Below are positions 46,607 through 58,693 of a stretch of DNA of 64,000 nucleotides, piece after piece. Location of the stretch: assembly GCF_020520425.1 (NCBI RefSeq), contig NC_079489.1, positions 88,899,810 through 88,963,809 of the forward strand, written 5' to 3'. The stretch's first letter is position 1, and every line of letters begins with the position of its first letter. This DNA comes from Spinacia oleracea. Lineage: Eukaryota > Streptophyta > Magnoliopsida > Caryophyllales > Amaranthaceae. Under the pieces are notes generated by a model. The model was not told the DNA's origin and did no database searches. It saw only the letters and a program-made list of their open reading frames with translations. The translations under genes were made by a program, and so were the position numbers.

Positions 46607-47502
46607 TGAAGGAAATAATGCCCTTGGTCCAAGTATGCATTCTATGTTAAGTCTAATAAGTGCGGTTCAGTATTAATTAACAAGTTAATAATTCAGTGAG
46701 ATCAAGTGAGCTGAATGCCTAGCTAGAGGCCGCTTCAGTTCAAGTGGAATTAATGATATTAATCCACAGCTTACTCTTGACTGAAGGCCCAGCACGAAGT
46801 TGGGCCATCGCCCAGCAAGCCAAAACGCGCGCCCAACCAAACGAGCGCCCAGCCAAGGCAGCACCCAGGCCCACCGCAAGGCAGGCCCAGCGCGCGCCAA
46901 GGCCATGGCCTCGCTTCGTGGGCTGCTGCTCGCACGCACGCGCATGGGCGGCCCATCGTGGCTGCCGTGTGTGTGTGTGTGTGAGTTTGTGTTCATGCAC
47001 GATTCCTAAAACGTACAGAGTTCGGTTAATGATTAAATTCCTAATTCTATTTGATAAATTAATTAATTAGAGTTCTTGTAGGATTCTAGGTTTAATTAAT
47101 TCGTATCTGAATAGGATTCCAATTCCCTTTCCATACCCCTATAAATATGTGGCCTGGGTTCACAATTTATAACGGGTTTTCAAGTATTCAAAGTGAGTTT
47201 TTGAGAGAAAAATTCAGTCACACATCTTGCTCAAAAGTGCCGAAAATTCTAGTACCTTAAGGGCGATTCTAGTTGGTCAATCTTAAGGCGGATCCGGACG
47301 TGCTGTGGACTATCTACGGAGGGACGACACTTGGAGTCCTAAAGACTTGTTCTTGCTCGGTTCGGGCGCAGCTAGGGAGGGCACGCAACAAAGAGTATGC
47401 ATCTAAATTATGCTATATGATTATGTGTAAATAATATGTATTCCTGGGTTAATGGTTGTTTCCGCATGATTTATGTAATATCATATGTATCATAACCTAA
47501 CA
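46607..47502 (+). repeat. 3' LTR of old copia element, with 500-bp internal deletion
   Basis: Matches the 5' LTR except that the section equivalent to 37810-38308 is absent: ...CTTGACTGA is joined directly to AGGCCCAGCACGAAG. The joint removes the whole GGAAATATT array. Confidence 0.88.
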
Positions 47503-49754
47503 GTTTCAGCCGTTCCAACCATAGTACAACTGACGTCGAGAGGAGGGGCGCGGATTTCTAGTATTACCCCGTTATGGATAAGTTTAACCATTTGGTGCAA
47601 GGTAGAAGCCCCACCTCCTAAGTCATTGAGCCAAGGTCGCCCCAAGAGGAGGTTGAAAGTGGGCTTGATGTCGATAATTTGAAACTCCGTGGTGCGTGCC
47701 ACAGGCCCGGTTTGTATGGTAAGGTTGATTTTTCCCAATACAGGCCTTCGGGAGTTATCATAAGCTCGTACTCCTTGCGTGGAGGTTCGGAAATCATCGT
47801 TTCCTAGCCCCAAGCAATGGGCGGTTCGCAATGGGCAGACATTAACCGCTGAACCATTATCTACGAGCGCTAGGGGGATGTTTTGTCCTTTGCATCCAAC
47901 CACTAGGTAAAGGGCTTTATTGTGAGCACCCCCCTCTTTGGGTAAGTCTTTATCAGTGAAAACTATGGCCTTTTCTCCGGCATCTCTCGTGACATGGCTA
48001 ACCTATGAATCAGGTGTGATATCTATGGGTACTGAGATGAGGTCAAGTGAGCGAATAAGTTTTTTGCGATGTTCCTTTGAAGTACACATAAGATCCCAGA
48101 TGGTAATCTCAGCCTTGGTTCTTTTTAGTTGTTTCAGGAGAGGATTTTCAATGACTTCCGCGACGGTGGCGTGCCGCCCGTTCTCAGGAGTTTGCCTAAC
48201 CGGGATGTCGTCCATAGGAGGCGGGTGAATATCCGGTTGGTATATCCTTCCGGATCGGGTGAGGTTGTCGACCTCGGGCTCCTAATAGGTGGTATCAATG
48301 AGAGCATACCCGGGCCAAGTTTCAGTGAAGAGGTCCTGGCCCGAGACTTGAGATAGGTAAATATCTTCAGCATCATCATTCCACACACCGCACACTTCCC
48401 TCTCGATTCGATCCATAGGGACCACAGCGAGTGGTGCATCTTGAGGTGTAATATACACCGTGGGGTCGAAATTCTCTGGTTGGTCGAGCGAGATGTGACA
48501 AGAGTCGAGTGGGCTCTTGTTGTTGTTGGGTTTGCCAACGTTAGGGAGAGGTATTACTTCATCCTCTATCATGTCCTGGATTGTATGTTTTAGAGTCCAG
48601 CAGTTTTCAGTGTCATGCCCCTTTCCCTGATAGAATTTGCAGTAAGTACCTTCGACCCAATATTTGTTTTTGACAGGAGGGTCACGGGTGGGGCCTATAG
48701 GTCTCAACTTTCCTTGATTGGTTAGTCTTTCAAAGGCTTGTACCAAAGTTGACTCGAGTGGGGCAAACTTTCGGTCTCGGACCCATCTTACAGGGTATCT
48801 TCGGGCGGGAGCCTCTTCTACAGCATGGACTTCTTGGGCTTGGGATGTGTTACCCCGATTATAGGTGTTGGTCTTATATGTGGGTTTGCTCTGTATGGTT
48901 TTGGCGAGGTCGTCCTCGATTTTTATTCCCACATCATAAACTCTTTTGAAAGTGTCGAGTCCCAGGTACCTAAGGTGTTGTCTGTAAGCCGGGTCCAAGT
49001 TGTCAATGAATTTTTGGACCAATTCTGTTTAGGGAGGCCTATTGATTAACTGGGCCGCCTGGTCCCTCCATCTAGCAAAGTAGGTTGTGAAACCCTCATT
49101 TTTCTTTTGGAAGAGAACTTCCAGCTCGCGCATGGTGACTTGGAAATCCATGTTCGACGAGTATTGCTTGATGAAGACATTGACAAAGTCTTCCCAAGTG
49201 GGGAAGAGCTTAGGGTCCTGGTGATAGTACCATTTGAGCGGCACAGGTTCCAAGGACAAAGGAAAGGCAGGTAAGTACATGGACTTGTCCACGCCTTTCA
49301 AGTTCATGGTATTCACAAAGCTCAGTAGATGATCACGGGGGTTGTCCGTGACCTTGAACTTTGGTAAGTCAGAGGAACTGAACTTTTCTGGTAATTTGCC
49401 AGAAAAAGGTGCAGGCTCGAGGGAGAAGTATTTGCTCCCCATGGTTTGCTGTAGGACCATTTTTTCAATCCTCTTCTCTTTTTCGAGGTCATTTTTGGCT
49501 TGCGCAGCCGCTAAGGCTTCGTTTTCCATTTTCAGTTGGCCCATAAGTTGGGTCATTTGGACCATCTGGTCTCGCAAATCTTCGATGGACATGTTTGGAG
49601 GTGCGAATCGAGGTTGGGGAAGCGGAGATCCATGAAATGAGGGACGACGGACGGAGCTTGGAGTTACTAAACCTGGTGTTGGCGATGTATCTTCAAGACG
49701 CACTAGCCGTTGATTCCCTGATCGGCACCAAGTGGCAGGACCAGTCCTAGGCAT
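47503..49754 (-). pseudogene. gag: Inner Tat gag and protease
   Basis: One continuous minus-strand frame, broken only by three stops: TAA (49029-49031), TAG (48282-48284) and TAG (48003-48005). Gag begins MPRTGPATWCRSGNQRLVRL. A coiled-coil-like stretch follows (DQMVQMTQLMGQLKMENEAL), then the capsid domain (DNPRDHLLSFVNTMNL, WEDFVNVFIKQY) and a knuckle-like motif (YCKFYQGKGHDTENCWTL). Protease has LVDNGSAVNVCP and LLLGRPWL. Reading ends where the copia element is inserted; RT, RNase H and integrase were not found. Confidence 0.88.
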
Positions 49755-50961
49755 AAGATAAGCTAAAGTTTAGGTTCCCAAAGTTTCAAGCATTACTTAG
49801 TCTAGACCTCGACTCTCTAAATTGGGTTTTTTTTTTGTTCTTTCTTCCGTCGGTACAATTTTTAGTTTTTTTTTTTATTTTGGTCATTCTTTGGATTTTC
49901 GAAACACCTGCCCGTGTGACATTCATAGTTGTTAGCATGTTCGGTTTTGGTGCCGAGCATTGCCGTCGTAGGAAGCCTAACAACGGCACAAAGGGTTATT
50001 AATTTTTCGCGAGTCGCTTTTCAAATCGAGTGCTTTTCTTACGCCCTCGTAGCAATTCTTTTGATGTACATTTTTTGTGCTACGTATTTTCCTTTCGCTC
50101 GGGCACCGAGGCTGCTGCGCCTGACCAGAAGGCCAAGCAGCAACTTCAGCGCCCAGCGAGGGGCGTGAGAATTTCTGGCGCCCAGCCAGGGGCGTTGAAA
50201 ATGCGTCCCTGGCTGGTTCTCGTTTTCTGTCTTCTGTTTATGCGACTTCGACTTGCGTGCTTGCCTAATAACGTCCTTTACGCGTAACAGCGTTTGTGGG
50301 ATTCGTTACAGGCCATCCCGAGCGTCGCTTATTTTGGGGCGATCATTCGGGTTCGCGGAACACGTGTTTCGGTATAACTCTTTGGCAAATTAGTCTATGA
50401 ACGTTTGGGCAGTTTTTAAGGTCGTTGGTTTTCTAGGATAGTTTGTAACACACAATCACATATTTCGCTACACATAACTACAATACAAACATGGATTTGA
50501 AAATTAAATATGCCACGTAGTTTATGATAGGCTTCTATGGGTAGTTTATTTACGCTTGGCTTGGTACCGCTTCTATCGTAGATCCAACACATGCCCCGGT
50601 CGAGGTAGTGTCTTCAACAGACGAATTTCGCTCAAGAGGCCAACCCTCAAGTGCAAGCCAAGGGGGCATGCAGGCGAGAGGGACCTAATGGGCGAGCGAT
50701 TGGGTTCGGGATAGGTGTACTACCTGCACAAGTACCGAGTGGGAAACATGCGCGGCGTATGCACCCCCCTATTGGCGAAAAAAAAGGTATCCTTAGTCCC
50801 AACTCCCAAGGGAGCCGAGATTCGTTATGATGTTCTGCCCGTTCACATTAATATGCTGATTTTCAGGTCGTCCCAACTTGATGGGGAAATAAACGCGGGG
50901 TAGGATCGTTTCACCCTTCGGCTATTTCGATTACCTACAAGCACGAGTATTTCCTTCACTA
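49755..50961 (-). other. Leader of inner Tat element
   Basis: Lies between primer site and gag start. Contains one palindrome module (50143-50201). No coding frame recognised on either strand. Confidence 0.6.
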
Positions 50962-50979
50962 TCCCCAGTGGAGTCGCCA
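50962..50979 (-). promoter_or_regulatory. Primer-binding site of inner Tat element
   Basis: TGGCGACTCCACTGGGGA on the minus strand, one base after the LTR end. This fixes the element's orientation. Confidence 0.8.
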
Positions 50980-50980
50980 C

Positions 50981-51972
50981 TGTGAGGGGGTCGAAAAAGC
51001 GCGAGGCTAATGCGTGACCTTGTCCCTCGTGGGTGTGACGATTCTTTTTATTCAATCAAGTGTAATTGGATTTCCTGTGAGTATACACCCATTTGACTAG
51101 TAACGTAGGAGTCGCCATTCAGTTTTTAACGACAATGAGAAAAACTGACAAAACCCGGTTATCGTGACATAAAGGGAGTGCAATTATGTTTGACGACGAC
51201 CGCCGTAGGTTCCCTTGTGATCCCTGGTGTGGGGATCTCTCAATATACACCCGCAAGGTAGAGATTGAGGGTTCGGGGGACTGTAACTACCGAGAGGAGT
51301 AATTCGCTCGTCGATAACTCCAGAGGCAGGATATCCTTACTAGCTCAGCATAAATAATTGAAGGGACATGCATTAACTATTAAACTAATCTGAGTTGATT
51401 TTAGCAATATGCAACCTATAATACTAATTCGATCGTGATTATCTGATTTAAATAGCATTAAGGGACCTAGCATGATAATCCGATTTCCCAAAAATGTTAT
51501 ATTTATTAGGCGTGATAGAACAATCAGATTAGGTTAGTTTAGCAGTTCATAAAAAGGATGAGGAAAGCAGTTAAATCATCGAAAAGGGACACATTACGAC
51601 GCACCCTTGAGAGGTGCGTCACGGTTCTCAGAAAACTAACCACTTTGACTTTGCTATTTCTCCTTTTTATTTAACGAATCTCAATAATGGGACAGGATAT
51701 GTTCTGTTCGATTTATGGATCGATTGCGACAGAACGCGTGAACAGTTTCGCAGCGAGAGGCTTAGGCTGAGGGTTGGAGTCAATACTCAGAATATAATTA
51801 TGTGTTGTTGTGTCGTTTAACGTCGAAACTAGGGGCCTATTTATAGGGAACAGTTCGTGGAAAGATAGAATTGCAGAGTTCTAATCCACAAAGAATTAGG
51901 AAAAGAGACGTACCCAGGTATTTTCAGCGCCCAGGCCTGGGCGCCAAAGATTTAGGCGCCCAGAGCCAAGCG
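50981..51972 (-). repeat. Truncated 5' LTR of inner Tat element
   Basis: Matches 31442-32433 and stops abruptly inside the palindrome module, at ...GCCAAGCGT. The next base belongs to a copia gag gene. Confidence 0.88.
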
Positions 51973-52539
51973 TGCAGTGAATTGAGGAAGATAGAGACTG
52001 CCATCCTTTCGCTTATTGGTGTTCCTAGTAGACTTTAGGCGATCAAAATATGAAAGCATAAGATCCACATGGAACCTTAGTGGGACGCCTACCCTTTGTT
52101 TAGTGCGAAGGAGCTGAACATGTGTTTCTTGGACCTCCATCCCGTAACACCTGTTGGGAGAACTAAACTTTAGACCAGACATTGATTCAATCAACTCATG
52201 GACGTTCAGGTCCCTGCCCTCCGTGCTTCCACGACAGATATCCCTCAGATTCTTGATGAGCGTGAAAGGTTCATAAGCTACAAACCTTCTAGCCCATTCA
52301 TCAGGGATATTGTTCAGCATGAGACTCATAACCTTTTTGAGATCCGCATCCCAGGCGGAAAATCTTTCAGGGGTCATGTCTCTGGCATAGTAGCTTGGCA
52401 TGGGATGTAACAGTACATACTCAATTCCATTGAGTCTGACTATTTCAACTAGCTTAGCTTCCCATTCAAGAAAATTTGTTAGGTTCAGCTTGACCATAAG
52501 CTCAGAACCCATGATGATGTTTTGATTGTTGTTTGCCAT
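51973..52539 (-). pseudogene. gag: Copia gag, C-terminally truncated
   Basis: Starts MANNNQNIIMGSELMVKLNL. It has the UBN2-type gag pattern (NFLEWEAKLVEIVRLNGIEY; FSAWDADLKKVMSLMLNNIP). Open for about 190 codons, then runs into the Tat LTR with a few chance residues. The zinc knuckle is absent because of the truncation. Confidence 0.85.
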
Positions 52540-55148
52540 AGTAAAACTACAATTGAAAAAGAATAAACAAATAAATAATCATTCACAATTTCTCTTAATA
52601 AACTTAAATTCTAGCATGCATGCATAATTTAATGTTCATCAAGCATTTTATTCAAGTTATGTGTTCCGGCAGATGTGAATAAAATGATTCCAAGATCCTA
52701 AAAACCATTGAAGAATTAAGCACTTTATGTATTTAGACTCAATTCTAAAATCTTTTAGGTAAGCAAAAGCCTTTTGCTAATAGTCTAGAAACTACTCTTG
52801 GTTGATAGGTACGTCTAAGAACTTATTAGGTAAACCCATCGATTTTGCCACGACATAAAAGGACTCCTTACTTATATCGTTGAGTTTCACCAAAACTAAC
52901 ATGTACTCACAATTATTTGTGTACCTTACCCCTTTAGTATCGATAAGTAACACCTCGATGAAAAAAGGATATCCAAGTAAGTGTTATTTTGGCATGGCAC
53001 CTTTTAACTCAATTTTTAAGTTTGGAACTTAAGGCTCTTACTATGTTGGTTAGATTTTAAGTGAACTAAAATCCTTAATCATGCAACATAATCAAGCTTC
53101 GATCTCATGCATATTTAAGACATATTTAAAAGCAATAAATAACTTAAAACATGCATAAGATAAATGAGATCTAGTATGGCCCGACTTCATCTTGAAGCTT
53201 CAACTTCAAAGTCCGTCTTGAAAATCTCCGTGGGAGGTGCCATTTTCTTCAAATAGGATAAGATATAATTAAACTAATTACAACTATTTGATGGTACGCA
53301 TACCATATTTTAATTGAAAAACAAATTTGGTACTTTAGACCAATTACATTCAAATTAATGGTACGCAGACCATATTTTCTATCCTATTTGGGCCATACTA
53401 GTCACTTCATAACCTGCAAAACAGTACATATACAATATATACCATTCACCCATTCATTATCATGAATGGCCCACATAATTGGTTAGTTAAATCACATTGT
53501 ATGCATCACATAAATATTTGCAGCAATTAATCAAGGGCACCAATAATCTAGCAATTATTCGGTCCTTATTAATTTTAATCAAGTTGTTTAACCTTAAAGG
53601 ATTTGTAGACCTAATCAAGAGTTTATGACTAAAATTGCTCCCACTTAAACCAATAAATTCATATGCTTTACTAATTTTAAACATAAAAATGTATTTCTAG
53701 TCTAACCGGAAACATACAAATTTAATTAAAATTTAAAGCTCATATAAATTTATAATTGAATCCACATATTTAATTTATTTTCAGTCGATTTAAATTAATT
53801 CAAGGTTTTTAATTTTAGTAAAATAATTAGAATAAATTAAAATTTATAATAATTATAATATTCAAAATTAAAACCCAAGAAAACAATTTAAATTATTAAT
53901 TTTAAAATTAATTAAAATTACTTGAACTGAAAACTTCAAATTAAAATTTAAAACGCGACAATCGTAACACGACGAGCACTTGGGCTTGCGCCCAAGCCCC
54001 AACGAGTGCACGAGGCTTAGCGCCCCTCGACTGTTCGTATAGCAACACGCAAGCAGGCCACACGCAACGCAGCAGCGCAGGCCACACTGCGCGCGCCCGC
54101 TCGCTCGTCGCGCCTGCTTGCCTCGCGTTTGCTTGCTTGCTGGGCGTGGCAGCGCGCGCTGTGGCGCAACACGCTTGCTGCCCACACGCGTCTGCCCGAT
54201 GGCTTGCGCCTTGGCCCTTTACCCTTGCCCATTCGCCCATATGCGCACAGCACTCGACACAGGGCAGCGTGCTGCCTTGTGCTCGTGTGCTATGGCTCTT
54301 GCTCGTTGTAACGTATCGCATGGGCGACGAGCTCCCTTGCTCGTCGTCGCATGCCCGCACTATACAACACCCCTTAAGGGTAACACGTAGCGTTCATTGC
54401 TTTGTGCGTGCAAGTTTTATGAGCGAATTGCATAAAAATTAAAACTTTTATTTCCAAAATTAATGACAAATTAATAAATTATAGTAATTTCATAATTTTA
54501 GGGCGAAAAATCGAAAATTTATTAATCAATTAATTTCCGACTAACATGGATTCAAATCTAGGTCATAAAAATTAAAAAATTAACATAAATTAACAATTTT
54601 TATGGTGGATTTTAATCATTGGTACCTAATTAAATTATTAATTAATCATGAAAATCAAATCAATTCTAAATTATTCGAATTTCAACAAATTAATCATAAT
54701 TACAAATTAGGTTTTATAATTAACAAGTCTAGGCATTCATAATTGTTAAACATATACAGTAGGTCAATAAAAAAACTCAAGATTTATCAAGAAGAATCGC
54801 AAATACTTAATTTAACGTCTTAAATTTACAAATTTTTGCGTTCGAAAAACTAAAACCTCCGAAAAGTCATAGTTAGGCTTCGAATTTGGGAATTCTGGGT
54901 TCGGCCGAAAATTATTATTTTTGTCAAAAATTTAGAATGCCTTTTACATGCGGAATTGACACAAAAATCACTCGATTTGGATGAGTAACGAAGAAACTGC
55001 CGAAAAACTGTGTACATATAATTAAATAAACGCAATTTGCAATTAATTACGAAAATTAATCACCCCTTTAATTCTTTGCAAATTTGTAAAATTTAACCAT
55101 GTTCATGCAATTTAGATTATGAAAATAATAAGAGGCTCGTGATACCAC
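52540..55148 (-). other. Leader of truncated copia element
   Basis: Aligns, reverse-complemented, with 39018-41900 of the other copy. Open frames at 53868-54442 on both strands come from the GC-rich repeats. Confidence 0.75.
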
Positions 55149-56562
55149 TGTTAGGTTATGATACATATGAATAAACATAAATCATGCGAAAAAACCATAA
55201 AGCCAGGAAACATATTATTTACACATAATCATATAGCATAATTTAGATGCTTACACTTTGTAGCGTGCCCTCCCTTGCTGCGCCCGAACCGAACAAGAAC
55301 AAATCTTTAGGACTCCAAGTGTCGTCCCTCCGTAGATAGTCCACAGCACGTCCGAATCCGCCTTAAGATTGACCAACTAGAATCGCCCTTAAGGCACTAT
55401 AATTTTCGGCAATTATGGGAAAGAATGTGACTGAATTTTTGCTCTCAAAAATCACTTTGAATACTTCAAAACTCGTTATAAATTGTGAACCCAGGCCACA
55501 TATTTATAGGGGTATGGAAAGAGAATTGGAATCCTACTAGGATACGAATTAATTAAATTAGAATCCTAGTAGAACTCTTATTTAATTAATTTATCTTTTA
55601 GGATTAGGAATTTAATCATATATCGAATCCCGATAGCTTTAGGATTCGTATAGCACGCACACGAGCATCGCACGAGCACCGCACACTCGCGCAGGCCTTG
55701 CGGCCCACGCTGAGCGCACAGCGCCTCGGCCCATGCTTGCTGCCTGTGTCCGCGCGCGCACCCAAGGCCTTGGCTGGGCCTGGCCTTGCGCTGGGCCTGG
55801 TCGAGGCTTGGCGTGTGTTGGTGATGCGTGTGGTTTGCTGGGCGATGGCCTGGCTCCTTGCTGGGCCTTCGTCTAGCGAGCCTCGTCCGATGCTAATTCG
55901 TACTATATGCTTCCGATTAAATTCCCGATTCCGGAATTCATTTCCGATACAAACAATATTTAATATTTCCGATTCCGGAATTAATTTCCATTTCGAACAA
56001 ATATTTAATATTTCCGTTTCCGGAATTATTTTCCGATTCCGATAATATTTCCTATTTTGACAATATTTCCGATTTTGACAATATTTCCGTTTCCGGCAAT
56101 ATTTCCGATTCCGGCAATATTTCCATTTCCGATAATATTTTCCGATACGTACCATGTTTCCGTTTCCGGTAACATCTACGACTTGGATAATATTTATATT
56201 TCCGATACGATCCATATTTCCGTTTCCGGCAATATCATCGTTTCCGGAGTATTCATTTCTTGCTTGTGACGATCTCAACTCCCACTGAAACCAAGATTCG
56301 TCGATTCCGAATATCCATAGATGGAGTATGTAATTCCATTAAATACTTGATCCGTTTACGTACTATTTGTGTGACCTTACGGATTCAGTCAAGAGTAAGC
56401 TGTGGAATAATATAATTAATTCCACTTGAACTAAAGCGGCCTCTAGCTAGGCATTCAGCTCACTTGATCTCAGTGAATTATTAACTTGTCACTTAATACT
56501 GAACCGCATTTATTAGACTTAATATTATATGCATACTTGGACCAAGGGCACTATTTCCTTCA
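55149..56562 (-). repeat. 5' LTR of truncated copia element
   Basis: 1,414 bp, with the GGAAATATT-type array intact (55925-56240, written as AATATTTCC on the plus strand). Confidence 0.88.
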
Positions 56563-58693
56563 CCACCATCACCTTATCTGGACTTCTCTCCCTTTCGAGA
56601 GGGACGTCGGCAGATTTCTCTTTTTCATCGGCCACGATGGGGACATCCGAGCCAAGAACAGAGTCGGTCTCGAGCGCCTCCACCGCCTTGGTGATATCTT
56701 GGATCGCGACCCCCGAAGGAGTAGACGGCTTTAACGGAGAAGGGATAGCAGTCTCCTCAGCCAACGGCTGATCAACGGGCGGCAGCTCCGAAACCACCAC
56801 ACTCTTTAACTTCTGCCCTGGCAAGGGCATGAAGTGAAGAAGGTTCTTTGGAGGAGGCATATCTTCCAAAGCCGTTTCCTACAAAAGCAACCATTCAAAG
56901 GTCAACTTCGGAAAAGAAAAAGCATAACCCAAGAAAGTTACTGGATCAAAGCCATACCTTCTCCGAAGTCTGAGAAGCCTTCACCTTCTTCGGATGCGCA
57001 GAAGACCTCAGAAGAGTGCTACCCTTCCTCTTCCTCTGATCCTAAGAAAGGAGATCGAGGGTCAATAAACCAGAAGAAAACAAAAGAAGGAATAAAGACA
57101 AAAGGTGAAGTACCCGGTTCCTAGATAAAGAGATATCTATCCGAGCCGGGGATGAAACCGAAGGAACGGCACGTGGCGCAGCGTCAGTCCCAGGACCCTA
57201 AAAAGATGGTCCAGGACCAAGACGTTAGCCGACGGCCAACCAAAGAGGAGTAAAAGACGAGTAAAACCGAGGAGATAGAAACACTCACCGGATCTGAAGT
57301 TGTCCGAAGGGGAGGAAGCACGACCTTCACTGGAACAGCTTCGGGAGAAGAAGCAGAATCAAACGGATCGGCTCGAACTTCAGAAATCCGAGCAACACCC
57401 GAAGGAGACAACACGTAATCATTCAGACGAGGATTGCGAGGATTCTCTTTCCCGAACTTGTACTCAGGAGTCGAGTCGTGAATAGTTCGCAGATCCAAGG
57501 AAATGCCCAGAATCTCAGGTTTGATACGACTAAAACCGTATTCTGCAAAACAAATTACGAAACAAGTCAATAAATCGAAAAAAAAAGAGGAGGCCAAACT
57601 CACTGAAACACGGTCCCAGCCGAAGGACACCTACCCCTGTCAAAAATCCTGCTGAGACCGGCAGAAGCAAGAATGTCCTCCCGCAAAATGTAGTTAAGGT
57701 TCGGGAGCCAGCTAGACGGCAGTCTGTAATTATCCTCCCGGGCCAGAAACCACTGGAGGAGATCCACGTAGTGCTGATGACTCCGATCCGGAGCAGCCAC
57801 CCCTACCATATCAGGATCAAGCCTCACGAACCACTTAGGAGGACGATAGAAGTTGGGATGCTTCGGATCCGTCGGCACGCGAACGAGCAACTACTCCGTC
57901 TTCCAATTATGGTCGGAGCTGAGGTAAGGGTAAGCCGTAATATAGTTCGGCTCGCCCCTTTTTCGAGATTTCTTGTTGATGATGGTCCACCAACCATACC
58001 CATCACCCTTGGAAGCATGGTTGAAGGACAGATCGTGAAGATCTTTAAAAACGGAGACGGAGCAGGGAAAATTAACAAAATCGCACACCCATCGAAATCC
58101 GATGATGTGCCTCATGGACTTGGGAGTAAGTTGGGCCAAACTGATGTTGTACGACACCAAGAGCTTGGAAATAAACGGAGACCATTCTCCAAGTGATGAG
58201 TGTACACAGAGATGAACCCCTTCGGCGGATGAGTCACCCGAGGACGCTCCTGTTCGGGAAGTTCACACCAGTACCCTAAAGCGTGCTGGATTCCATATAA
58301 CTCTTCGGCCTTCCGATGGTAGGCCCCCAGCTTCGCCTCCACCAACCAGTCACCACTGTCTGATTTCTCCAGCGGACCATCAATCTTGGTGGTCTCATGC
58401 AAAATCGGAGCAAGCTTACCCTTCGGATCAGCTTCAGTCCAATGAACTGGAAACTCAGGGTAAGGCCGACGGTGACCCGAAGAACTAGCCTTCTTACTAG
58501 AAGCAGCGCGTTCAGACCCACCAGATCCTCCAACAGCACCATCTTTGGTGGCATCCCAACAAGTCGAACGTTTCTCCACCACCTTATCCGAAGGCCAGCC
58601 CTTCGAAGTTTTCTGTACCCTTTCCGAAGGCACCTCTTCCCTCTCACTGGAAGAACCAACGACGAACTTACTCTTGCCTTTGTTCTTCGCCAT
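56563..58693 (-). pseudogene. Antisense gene of outer Tat element (putative gypsy-type transposon domain), multi-exon
   Basis: Starts MAKNKGKSKFVVGSSSEREE at 58693, with a Ser/Lys-rich N-terminus. A domain like PF04195 (putative gypsy-type transposon) then follows: THHLENGLR, VSYNISLAQLTPKSMRH, PNFYRPPKWFVRLD and SWLPNLNYILREDIL. A one-base frame break lies near 58170 and a stop near 57890. Introns are visible: donor GTGAGT at about 57602, acceptor TTTGCAG before 57542; exon 2 (57289-57542, YGFSRIKPEILGISLDLRTI) ends at GTGAGTG. Further exon-like parts at about 56960-57045 and 56563-56880 (Pro/Glu-rich) follow. The last is cut by the truncated copia LTR. It lies opposite to gag-pol, between pol and the 3' LTR. 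Confidence 0.78.

Larger units (their letters stand above)
37631..47502 (+). mobile_element. Old Ty1/copia element (9.9 kb), nested in inner Tat
   Basis: LTRs TGAAGGAAAT...CCTAACA at 37631-39017 and 46607-47502. A TGGTATCACGAGCC primer site follows the left LTR, and a purine tract ending AAGTGGGAGAC precedes the right LTR. Plus-strand pol traces are heavily decayed. The five bases on each side (TGGTT and GTTTC) do not match, and the Tat sequences flanking it are not adjacent parts of a Tat element. So deletion or inter-element recombination has occurred. Confidence 0.88.
31442..51972 (-). mobile_element. Inner Tat-type gypsy element (opposite strand), incomplete
   Basis: On the minus strand: 5' LTR fragment (50981-51972), primer site TGGCGACTCCACTGGGGA (50962-50979), gag-protease (47503-49754), then a copia insertion where RT to integrase should be. 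Next come an antisense gene on the plus strand (34867-36674), a polypurine tract (AAAGTGGGGGCTAAC, just right of 32903), and the full 3' LTR (31442-32903, TGTAGACACC...CCCTCACA). It sits in the outer element's RNase H. The right LTR is cut off at 51972, so a TSD cannot be checked. Confidence 0.88.
51973..56562 (-). mobile_element. Truncated Ty1/copia element (5' LTR, leader, partial gag)
   Basis: Minus-strand relative of the 37631-47502 element. LTR 55149-56562 (TGAAGGAAATA...CCTAACA), primer site TGGTATCACGAGCC from 55147 downward, a leader with the same GC-rich block (53950-54400), then gag. Everything after gag is missing; the sequence changes to Tat LTR at 51972/51973. Confidence 0.88.

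Noticed and set aside
55616..56278. 220-codon minus-strand frame with repeated GNRKYC-like units
   Set aside because: It is the translation of the GGAAATATT array in a copia LTR; repeat periodicity keeps the frame open.
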